6,314 nucleotides of DNA from Ferruginibacter sp. (GTDB lineage: Bacteria > Bacteroidota > Bacteroidia > Chitinophagales > Chitinophagaceae). This document shows positions 1-4,778 of this stretch, piece by piece. A program made the translations under genes and the position numbers. The first letter of the stretch is position 1, and each line of letters opens with the position of its first letter. Where the stretch lies: NCBI GenBank assembly GCA_018882645.1, contig VERM01000092.1, forward strand, positions 1 to 6,314. The letters are read 5' to 3'. A model generated the notes under the pieces. That model was not told where the DNA came from, made no database searches, and saw nothing but the letters and a program-made list of their open reading frames with translations.

Positions 1-2
1 AT

Positions 3-86
3 GGTTCCCTTTCCGGAAAAACACCCGAATTTGTATGGAGCCAATATTTTAAATCCGTTTCCCTAGAATTACTAAAAACTACTTAA
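3..86 (+). CDS. C-terminal end of an IS3-family transposase (partial)
   Basis: The frame starting at base 3 reads GSLSGKTPEFVWSQYFKSV and continues to a TAA at 84-86, about 27 residues. The SLSGKTPEFV stretch resembles the end of the IS3-family DDE integrase domain, where a short 'SLxxKTPxEV' motif follows the last catalytic Glu. The catalytic residues are upstream of the window, so activity cannot be judged. The other two forward frames close at 50 (TAA) and 66 (TAG) without a recognisable motif. The putative IS end lies about 40 bp downstream of the stop, a normal distance for IS3 elements. The family call rests on this short motif plus the terminus. Confidence 0.5.
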   Translation, partial: GSLSGKTPEFVWSQYFKSVSLELLKTT

Positions 87-101
87 CTATCTTTGAAAAA
101 C

Positions 102-127
102 TGTCCAGTTTATAAGGGGTCGATACA
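102..127. repeat. Putative right terminal inverted repeat of the IS150-like element
   Basis: On the minus strand the end starts TGTATCGACCCC at 127 and finishes with TGGACA at 107-102. A short perfect palindrome, AAACTG-TC-CAGTTT at 98-111, overlaps its inner part. The matching left repeat is outside the window, so the call depends on resemblance to IS150-type ends and on the coding sequence that starts immediately beyond it. Confidence 0.5.
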
Positions 128-550
128 CGTGTTGTTCAGGGAAAAGGGAATAAAGACAGATATCTTCCTTTGTCTGAACATTTAATCAGGGGGCTGCGAT
201 TATATATTTCAACAGAACATCCGCAGGATTGGTTGTTTAACGGACAGCCTGTTGGCAGAGGTGGCGGAGACTTCGACTCTCGCTACAGCCAACGAGGTGT
301 ACAATGGGTTATCAAGACGTTATGTAAAAGTGCAGCGATAAAAAAAGATGTGCATGTACATACGCTCCGTCATACGTATGCCACTCACTTATTGGAAGAT
401 GGACTGGATATTTTAACGCTCAAAGAGTTGTTAGGGCATGAGCGTATTGAAACAACCATGGAATATCTGCACATCTGCCAATTGGATAAGCACAGAGCTT
501 TCAGTCCATTAGACACCTTGTTTGCACAATGCGCCCCCGCTTTGAAGTAG
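128..550 (+). pseudogene. Tyrosine recombinase, C-terminal catalytic half (5' part removed by an IS end)
   Basis: The frame runs from the IS junction to a TAG at 548-550, about 140 residues. It starts in the beta-hairpin that carries the catalytic lysine (RVVQGKGNKDRYLPL). It then has the H-x-x-R box (HTLRH, codons 359-370), LGH (His at 437-439) and the nucleophile Tyr in TMEYLH (464-466). The box I arginine and the whole N-terminal core-binding domain are missing, so the fragment cannot cleave DNA alone. No good start exists: a TTG at 170 is in frame but lies inside the conserved fold. The gene overlaps the IS91-type transposase by 22 bp (529-550), matching IS91-family elements that carry a recombinase gene just upstream of tnpA. 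The missing half probably lies left of the IS3 element. Confidence 0.85.
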
Positions 551-1641
551 CTGATGTACTTCAGCGGTTGGGAAATAACATAGAGTGCATGGGTTTAAAC
601 AGCTGGCAGCTTCGAACACTCTCTGCTTTAAGAATGTGTCGAACGGCTCAATTGGGAGGTCATATAGACAGCTGTGATTCATGTGGTACTATGCAGTTGA
701 GCTATAATTCTTGTCGTAACCGTCATTGTCCAAAATGTCAGGGACATCTGAAGGAACGCTGGATGGAAGCCCGAATGGCGGAGCTATTGCCTACCACATA
801 TTTTCATGTAGTATTTACAGTTCCCAATCCATTGAATGCTCTGGCAATAAACAATCCGTCATTGTTCTATAATTTATTGTTTGATGCAGCCTGGCAAACG
901 ATCCATGCTTTTGCCAATCAAAAGAACCTCCTTCCCGGGATGATCTCTATTCTACATACCTGGGGACAGAATCTAAGTTTACATCCTCACCTCCATTGCA
1001 TTGTTCCCGGTGGTGGCATAAGCTCAACCGGTAAGTGGAATAACATACGAAAAGACGGTAAATTTCTTTTTCCGGTACACGCAATGAGCAAAGTGTTCAG
1101 AGGTAAGTTTTTAGCTGTACTCAAGAATCTCAAGCTGTTGAATCAAAAAGAGATAGCCGATTTATATGCGAATCCGTGGATTGTATATGCAAAGCGACCT
1201 TTTGCCGGTACTCGGTCAGTGGTTGAATATCTGGGACGTTATACACATAAAATTGCCATCAGCAATCACAGAATTACTGAGGTGGATGATAGTAGTGTAG
1301 TCTTTAGTTACAAAGATTATAGATCAGAGGGTGGCAAAAAACACATGCGGATCAGTCATGAAGAATTTACCAGACGTTTTGCACAGCATATACTTCCCAA
1401 AAGATTTGTCCGTATCCGTCATTATGGATTCTTAAGCAGTACCTGGAAACGAAAAAAATTAAAAGCTTTACAAAGTGAATTAAGAGTAAACGAGTACATC
1501 AATCAAAAATCGAACTCAGTACATAAGAAATGCCCTTGTTGCAAAACCGGCAATCTGATCACGATTTTAGTATTTGACAGACGTGGCCCTCCTGATACGG
1601 TTTTTGGCAGAGCCTCAAGTACTGTTGCCTGTAATTGTTAA
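529..1641 (+). CDS. IS91-family HUH (Y2) transposase
   Basis: This 370-residue protein is a rolling-circle transposase that would nick one strand at the element's origin end and attach to the 5' phosphate through a tyrosine. An N-terminal zinc-binding region carries Cys49, Cys52, Cys62, Cys67 and Cys70 (SCRNRHCPKC). The metal-binding HUH motif is HLH at 154-156 (HPHLHCIVPGGG). The two tyrosines lie in EYLGRYTHKIAIS (Tyr234 and Tyr238), the YxxxY spacing of IS91 enzymes. A CPCC cluster at 335-338 may bind a second metal. Length and motif order are those of a complete family member, and no frameshift is seen. The ATG at 529 is supported by a family-like N-terminus (VADVLQRLG). It overlaps the recombinase end by 22 bp, so translation may have been coupled before the upstream gene was broken. 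Confidence 0.95.
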   Translation: MRPRFEVADVLQRLGNNIECMGLNSWQLRTLSALRMCRTAQLGGHIDSCDSCGTMQLSYNSCRNRHCPKCQGHLKERWMEARMAELLPTTYFHVVFTVPNPLNALAINNPSLFYNLLFDAAWQTIHAFANQKNLLPGMISILHTWGQNLSLHPHLHCIVPGGGISSTGKWNNIRKDGKFLFPVHAMSKVFRGKFLAVLKNLKLLNQKEIADLYANPWIVYAKRPFAGTRSVVEYLGRYTHKIAISNHRITEVDDSSVVFSYKDYRSEGGKKHMRISHEEFTRRFAQHILPKRFVRIRHYGFLSSTWKRKKLKALQSELRVNEYINQKSNSVHKKCPCCKTGNLITILVFDRRGPPDTVFGRASSTVACNC

Positions 1642-1784
1642 ATAATGGGTAAGGGCAGGTCTGTGCCCCAAAATAAATATCAGCTATGAAAGCTATTTTT
1701 TTGAAACTTCAGATTAAATGCCGCTCTGCTCACCGGCAATAATACCCTACAAAATCAAATCAATAACTCCATAACTAAGGTTCC

Positions 1785-1842
1785 GTTCAACAGCGCTTTC
1801 ATTGTTCGTGCTTCGCACGCAACGAAAGCTTAGTTGTTGGGC
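1785..1842 (-). repeat. attC-like integron recombination site (58-bp imperfect hairpin)
   Basis: Read on the minus strand, the site starts GCCCAAC and ends GTTGAAC, exact matches to the attC R'' (RYYYAAC) and R' (GTTRRRY) core sites. These ends can pair with each other, using G-T wobbles. Inside are GCTTTC/GAAAGC (1795-1800 with 1824-1829), TTG/CAA (1802-1804 with 1820-1822) and CGTGC/GCACG (1807-1811 with 1815-1819) around a TTC loop. There is one A-C mismatch (1801/1823), a two-base bulge (1805-1806) and an unpaired spacer, features typical of attC. R'' starts 11 nt after the stop of the minus-strand gene at 1854. No T-tract follows on either strand, so an intrinsic terminator is unlikely. 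An IS91 end structure is the main alternative. Confidence 0.55.
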
Positions 1843-1853
1843 GAAGTATCCTG

Positions 1854-2183
1854 TTACCAATCATTAAGTGCTGGAGTAATAACCTTTTCAATCATATGCT
1901 TAATAGCAGTTCTAATGTCTGTCTGGCCAAGGCCCTTATTTTGATACCTTAACACAATCTCGAAAGGCTCATAGTTTTGAAATTCCACCTCCAAGTAAAA
2001 AGAACTATTCATAGTTAATTTTTCAGGTATTGTTGGAAGTGCGGTTTCGCAAAATTCGTTCAATTTGCCTAATACCGAATCTAGACCTAACAAACTAAAA
2101 TTATTGCCTGTAGAATTGATTTGTAATTGGGCATTCAGATTTTGAACGGACAAAAACCATGTTAATCCTTTCTGATTTGTCAT
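1854..2183 (-). CDS. Hypothetical protein, possible integron-cassette gene
   Basis: This is a 109-residue soluble protein that I do not recognise. It has no signal peptide or membrane segment. It begins MTNQKGLTWFLSVQNLNAQL, has mixed hydrophobic/polar segments suggesting a small alpha/beta fold (SSFYLEVEFQNYEPFEIVLR looks like paired strands), and ends in a probable helix (TAIKHMIEKVITPALNDW). The ATG at 2183 has no Shine-Dalgarno sequence, usual for Bacteroidota, and no convincing TAnnTTTG promoter element precedes it. Its stop codon lies 11 nt before an attC-like site, and it has no same-strand partner close by (the WYL gene stop is 143 bp upstream). A short orphan gene tightly followed by attC is the usual make-up of an integron cassette. 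A matching cassette boundary upstream of the start was not found. Confidence 0.7.
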   Translation of the reverse strand: MTNQKGLTWFLSVQNLNAQLQINSTGNNFSLLGLDSVLGKLNEFCETALPTIPEKLTMNSSFYLEVEFQNYEPFEIVLRYQNKGLGQTDIRTAIKHMIEKVITPALNDW

Positions 2184-2326
2184 AAGTAAATTAATTGATT
2201 ATTAGATAATGCGATAACCCTGATCTCTAGTCTGTTATGTCCTCCCCCAAATTAACATTTTCATACATTTAAAATAATTTTATTCCCAATTTCTTTAAAA
2301 TTGACCTGCCAACCTCAAGCCCCCCA

Positions 2327-3331
2327 TCAACAATTCCCCAGCATCTCCATCAGCAGATGCTTCATTTGCTTTTTTAGGGATGCCGGACTTACAATTTTGC
2401 AACAGGGGCCGAGGGATAAAATCCGGTTGCAGAATTCGGGATTGATTTGAACCAGTAACTCAATCTTAATGCCGTTGGCTGTCTGTTGTATGATTTTTTG
2501 TGAATGGTGCAAGGGCTCGAGCTGAAGGAGTTTATGATAAGGTTCTTGAATTGACAACACTACCTTTTGTGGTTTTTCATCCTTTTCCATGATACCCACC
2601 GAATATTGAAGGAATTTTCCGGGATCAAAATCGAAGCGATGTTTCTGTGTCTTTTGAATAACCTCCAAATGCTGAATCCTGTCCAATGCAAAAGTGAGAT
2701 AATCCTCTCTGTCCCCCACCCAGCCTATCAGGTACCATCGGTTGCGGTGTTCTTTGAGCAGTTTGGGATAGACGGAATATCCCTTCACCTCTTTTTTATA
2801 AATATTCTCATAGCTGATTTTCAGTATCCACCTGTTTTTCAATGCGGGTAAGATAGCGGCAATCCAGTCGTATCCGGTGGTGGAATTTCCAGTTTCAAAT
2901 TGGATGTATTGATCAAAATCCTCTTCCTCCAGATCTAGCAGGAGATTAAAACGGGTGTTTATTTTTTCGATGGCATCTTTGAAGTCCTTGAAAATACTGA
3001 CATGCGCATACTGATGCAATAAATTGGCCGCATACCGGATGCCGTTCCATTCATCATCCGTGAGTGTCAGCTCGGAAATGGAAAATCCCTGCTCTGCATA
3101 AAAATATCCCTTGTTGATTTTACTGTATTCAATCGGCGCAGAATAACCAAGCGGTCTGTCCAGCTTCATTTGCCGAATGTCTTTCTCAATGGTAGATGTG
3201 GAAATGCCTTCACGGATTTTTTCACTGCAAGCTTTTGCCAGATCTTCAAGCGAGGGATAAGGCCTCAGTGTATTGTTGAGGCAGGTATCAATGATGACAT
3301 GGCGGGAAACGGCAGATTTGGTTTTAGGCAT
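2327..3331 (-). CDS. HTH and WYL domain transcriptional regulator
   Basis: This 334-residue protein is a predicted DNA-binding regulator. An N-terminal winged-helix region (about 1-80, with ISTSTIEKDIRQMK at 43-56) precedes a linker helix region. The WYL domain spans about 155-228, with the name-giving RWYL at 198-201 and FALDRIQHLEV at 214-224. A C-terminal extension (about 250-334) resembles the WCX segment. WYL proteins bind nucleotide-like or nucleic-acid ligands, act as dimers on inverted repeats, and often control phage-defence genes (CapW and BrxR are examples). I chose the ATG at 3331 (MPKTKSAVSR); an in-frame ATG at 3430 would add 33 residues that overlap the upstream gene and do not look like this family. 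The gene follows the 136-residue gene by 40 bp on the same strand, so the two are probably co-transcribed. The CCTCC-N7-GGAGG dyads upstream of the pair are its most likely targets (inference). Confidence 0.9.
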   Translation of the reverse strand: MPKTKSAVSRHVIIDTCLNNTLRPYPSLEDLAKACSEKIREGISTSTIEKDIRQMKLDRPLGYSAPIEYSKINKGYFYAEQGFSISELTLTDDEWNGIRYAANLLHQYAHVSIFKDFKDAIEKINTRFNLLLDLEEEDFDQYIQFETGNSTTGYDWIAAILPALKNRWILKISYENIYKKEVKGYSVYPKLLKEHRNRWYLIGWVGDREDYLTFALDRIQHLEVIQKTQKHRFDFDPGKFLQYSVGIMEKDEKPQKVVLSIQEPYHKLLQLEPLHHSQKIIQQTANGIKIELLVQINPEFCNRILSLGPCCKIVSPASLKKQMKHLLMEMLGNC

Positions 3332-3371
3332 GTAGTAAATATATTGAAAATATAGACAACCTAAAACCAAT

Positions 3372-3782
3372 TTAAGCCAGCGATATCCGATAAATCCCGG
3401 AGGCGCTGCGCTGAATATTTCTGACAACAAATCCGTTGGGTGATGCCGTTACTTCAACAAAGTCAAAACTTGACCAGTCGTCCGGTATACGAGGAAAAAT
3501 CAATGAGAAATGTTTTAATTCTCCGGCTTTTTTGAAAAAATGCATGGACGGCGCCATCGGTACATTGTCGGCATGCAGCATTTGCAGTGTCTGACCATTG
3601 GCCACCAGATAAGTGGTGGGATAGATATTCACCCATCCGCCATTGACATAGATTGGTTTGGAAACATAGCTGCAATGAATGGTGGTCTGACCCTCTTCAA
3701 AGTGCTGCTCATTGAATTGCTGAATGGTTTGGGTGTCAATCTGAATCTCTTTGAGTTTTTTGACTGGATTTTCGCCTGGCAT
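3372..3782 (-). CDS. Hypothetical protein encoded upstream of the WYL regulator
   Basis: This 136-residue protein is not recognised as a named family. It has no signal peptide or membrane helix. An N-terminal helix (about 5-30) is followed by strand-rich sequence: TTIHCSYVSKPIYVNGGWVN, PTTYLVANGQTLQMLHADN, then LKHFSLIFPRIPDDW (89-103), SSFDFVEV and GFVVRNIQR. The 'FPxIPxxWxxFDFVE' to 'GFVVRNI' run recalls a beta-sandwich motif common in uncharacterised Bacteroidota proteins; this is a resemblance from memory. The ATG at 3782 lies 21 nt past a perfect minus-strand TAnnTTTG element (TATTTTTG, 3811-3804), which supports this start. It is the first gene of the probable operon with the WYL regulator and diverges from the 213-residue gene. 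Its job is unknown; partner, ligand-binding or effector roles are all open. Confidence 0.8.
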   Translation of the reverse strand: MPGENPVKKLKEIQIDTQTIQQFNEQHFEEGQTTIHCSYVSKPIYVNGGWVNIYPTTYLVANGQTLQMLHADNVPMAPSMHFFKKAGELKHFSLIFPRIPDDWSSFDFVEVTASPNGFVVRNIQRSASGIYRISLA

Positions 3783-3803
3783 AAGATTGTGTTTTTATTA
3801 AAT

Positions 3804-3811
3804 CAAAAATA
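3804..3811 (-). promoter_or_regulatory. Predicted Bacteroidota -7 promoter element for the 136-aa/WYL operon
   Basis: On the minus strand the sequence is TATTTTTG, an exact match to TAnnTTTG, ending 21 nt before the ATG at 3782. The usual -33 TTTG is absent. That position is instead occupied by the dyad at 3823-3839, which ends 11 bp before this element. Start of transcription is expected near 3797-3801. Confidence 0.5.
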
Positions 3812-3822
3812 AATATTGCAGT

Positions 3823-3839
3823 CCTCCGTCTTTTGGAGG
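3823..3839 (-). promoter_or_regulatory. Operator-like dyad 1, upstream of the minus-strand promoter
   Basis: Read on the minus strand this is CCTCCAAAAGACGGAGG. The arms extend to 7 bp perfect (GTCCTCC at 3821-3827, GGAGGAC at 3835-3841). It is identical at 14 of 17 positions to dyad 2 read on the plus strand, and both end 11 bp before a -7 element. It sits over the -22 to -38 region, where a regulator could block or replace -33 recognition. Confidence 0.6.
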
Positions 3840-3857
3840 ACATGACAATATTTTACT

Positions 3858-3874
3858 CCTCCAATAGTTGGAGG
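3858..3874 (+). promoter_or_regulatory. Operator-like dyad 2, upstream of the plus-strand promoter
   Basis: CCTCCAATAGTTGGAGG is a perfect 7-bp inverted repeat (CCTCCAA / TTGGAGG) around TAG. It is the near copy of dyad 1; the centres lie 35 bp apart. It ends 11 bp before the plus-strand -7 element at 3886. It is probably a binding site for a dimeric regulator, with the WYL protein encoded next door as first candidate. Because it lies upstream of the predicted transcription start, an RNA hairpin role is less likely. Confidence 0.6.
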
Positions 3875-3885
3875 TTTTGTGTCTG

Positions 3886-3893
3886 CATATTTG
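3886..3893 (+). promoter_or_regulatory. Predicted -7 promoter element for the 213-aa gene
   Basis: CATATTTG matches TAnnTTTG at 7 of the 8 positions (C in place of the first T). It ends 18 nt before the ATG at 3912, close to the 21 nt seen for the divergent gene. No TTTG is found at the expected -33 position; dyad 2 covers it. The imperfect element suggests a weak or activator-dependent promoter. Confidence 0.4.
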
Positions 3894-3911
3894 TAACAGA
3901 AAAAATAGATT

Positions 3912-4553
3912 ATGCAAGTGATTACCGATATGTATGAGATAAAAAATTGCCGGACTGTTTTTACAGAAAACTTTTCAGACAACAACCGTAAATGGGAAAT
4001 CGTGGATATTGAATCAGAGAAAGCTGAAATCAAATCCGGGTATTATCACATGGAGAACAGCTCTGTAAAAAACTGGAAATATTATAAAACAAAAACCGGA
4101 TTGAAGGAGAATGATGATTTTGTGATTGATGCCATTATTGAACTGAATAAAAAAGAAGATGAATACCGGCATTTCGGATTGGTATGGGGTTTTGATCAAA
4201 AGCGTGAATACCTCAACCGGTTTACCCTATCGGCAGACGGCAGACGTGCAGTGATCATGCAGTTTGAAAGGAATCACCATATAGTTTTTCATCGTTTTCA
4301 TGCCAGAAAGTTTCCGCGTGTTGATACCAATAAGCCTGTAAGGTTTACCATCATCAAACTCGGCGAGTATTTTCATTTATTACTCAATGAGAAAAAAATT
4401 TACATGGCGCATGCATTGTCTTTTTGCAACCTCGGCTCCTTTGCCGGCTATTACATTGAGCCGCAGCTGTCCGTTAAAAGCAATTTTTTTCAGGTGAAGA
4501 AAATGAAGGTGCAATCAGTGACTTCTAATGGACTAATGGAATTAATAGGATGA
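3912..4553 (+). CDS. Hypothetical protein, ConA-like beta-sandwich (LamG/DUF1080-like)
   Basis: This 213-residue protein has no signal peptide or membrane segment, so it is probably cytoplasmic. Its pattern fits a concanavalin-like jelly roll. FTENFSDNNRKWEIVD (17-32) is the typical 'DxFxDNxxxW' opening, followed by IKSGYYHMEN (40-49). Then come FVIDAIIEL (70-78) and FGLVWGF (88-94), and in the last third the 'VRFTIIKLGEYFHLLLNEKK' run (143-162) and the GSFAGYYIEPQ region. This fold usually binds carbohydrate or another ligand; no catalytic residues can be named. The ATG at 3912 is favoured by its distance from the -7 element; ATG at residue 7 is an alternative. It diverges from the 136-aa/WYL operon and shares the mirrored dyads with it, so the three genes are likely co-regulated. 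Its last 29 bp overlap the convergent winged-helix ORF. Fold assignment is by eye. Confidence 0.8.
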   Translation: MQVITDMYEIKNCRTVFTENFSDNNRKWEIVDIESEKAEIKSGYYHMENSSVKNWKYYKTKTGLKENDDFVIDAIIELNKKEDEYRHFGLVWGFDQKREYLNRFTLSADGRRAVIMQFERNHHIVFHRFHARKFPRVDTNKPVRFTIIKLGEYFHLLLNEKKIYMAHALSFCNLGSFAGYYIEPQLSVKSNFFQVKKMKVQSVTSNGLMELIG

Positions 4554-4755
4554 TGAGAGAAATTATTCTCCAATAGCCTGTTTTATCACTACCTATGCGT
4601 TCTATTTTTCCGTTATCTCTAAGTTCTTTAATGTTTCGTCTTACGGTACTTAAACTCACATTTAAGCGCTCACTAATTTCTTTTGCTGTTATTTTGTTGT
4701 TTTGCTTAATCAATGAAAATACAGTGTCATTTACAGTGTCAGCAAGGATATGCAT
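4525..4755 (-). CDS. Small winged-helix protein, probable C-terminal remnant of an AlbA_2/Schlafen-type ATP-binding regulator
   Basis: This 76-residue ORF starts at ATG 4755 (a GTG at 4761 would add two residues). After ADTVNDTVFSLIKQ it contains a clear winged helix: NKITAKEISERLNVSLSTVR as the helix-turn-helix, then RNIKELRDNGKIERIGSDK as recognition helix and wing, then GYWRI. 'VNDTV' followed by this winged helix ending in 'IERIGSDKxGYWxI' is how many Bacteroidota AlbA_2-type ATP-binding proteins end. The large N-terminal part is absent; the open frame stops at 4795-4797. The tail after GYWRI (ISLIILLIPLVH) is not family-like and reads into the convergent gene, overlapping it by 29 bp. 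It begins 23 nt after the abiEii stop on the same strand, so it could be transcribed with abiE. A genuine small regulator is possible; a remnant is more likely. Confidence 0.6.
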   Translation of the reverse strand: MHILADTVNDTVFSLIKQNNKITAKEISERLNVSLSTVRRNIKELRDNGKIERIGSDKTGYWRIISLIILLIPLVH

Positions 4756-4778
4756 TTTCACCAGATACTTTCTTGTGG

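Larger units (their letters stand above)
1..127 (+). mobile_element. Right end of an IS3-family (IS150-like) insertion sequence, cut by the window edge
   Basis: This stretch holds the tail of a transposase reading frame (stop at 84-86), a short non-coding tract and what looks like a terminal inverted repeat ending in CA at 126-127. Read from the outside on the minus strand, the end begins TGTATCGACCCC and carries TGGACA further in. From memory, IS150-type ends have the layout TGTA, then G, then CCC, then TGGAC, and this fits. The end is also supported from the other side: from base 128 the sequence is continuous recombinase coding sequence. The left half of the element and any target duplication lie outside the window. 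Confidence 0.6.
128..1784 (+). mobile_element. IS91-family element with accessory tyrosine recombinase (left part lost)
   Basis: The recombinase fragment and the HUH transposase together form the two-gene IS91-family layout. The left end (terIS side) is missing because the IS150-like element sits inside the recombinase gene. The right end (oriIS side) is not defined by eye. IS91 enzymes use GAAC/CAAG-type tetramers next to the origin end. The only such tetramers (as GTTC) between the transposase stop and the next gene are at 1780-1783 and 1785-1788, so a boundary near 1779-1784 is a reasonable guess. The non-coding stretch 1642-1784 holds a 5-bp stem (GGGCA 1653-1657 with TGCCC 1664-1668) and a T-run at 1696-1702. 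Confidence 0.5.

Noticed and set aside
1682..1702. AGCT...AGCT followed by seven T residues, as an intrinsic terminator of the IS91-type transposase
   Set aside because: The stem is only 4 bp and the T-run starts one base later; too weak to call without a folding calculation.
1795..1829. The strong hairpin read as an intrinsic terminator for either flanking gene
   Set aside because: No T-run follows the stem on either strand, and the flanking bases match attC core sites instead.
2239..2245. GTCCTCC in the gap downstream of the WYL gene, identical to one arm of dyad 1, as an extra operator half
   Set aside because: No matching second arm follows at the right spacing and no gene start is positioned to be controlled by it; a 7-bp match is expected by chance.
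2184..2326. Second cassette boundary (core site) or promoter upstream of the 109-aa gene
   Set aside because: Every AAC in this stretch was checked against RYYYAAC and none fits; no TAnnTTTG element was found at a useful distance on the minus strand.
2567..2851. Open frame on the plus strand opposite the WYL gene (also others opposite 3170-3355, 3540-3812, 4014-4199, 4595-4907 and 5103-5378)
   Set aside because: These are shadows of well-supported genes on the other strand, with no family-like sequence or start signals.
3332..3430. Longer version of the WYL regulator starting at ATG 3430
   Set aside because: The extra 33 residues overlap the end of the 136-aa gene and do not resemble a regulator N-terminus, whereas MPKTKSAVSRHVII does.
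3821..3874. The two CCTCC/GGAGG dyads as a minimal CRISPR-like repeat array
   Set aside because: Only two units, a short and variable spacer, no cas genes, and their placement relative to promoters is better explained by operators.
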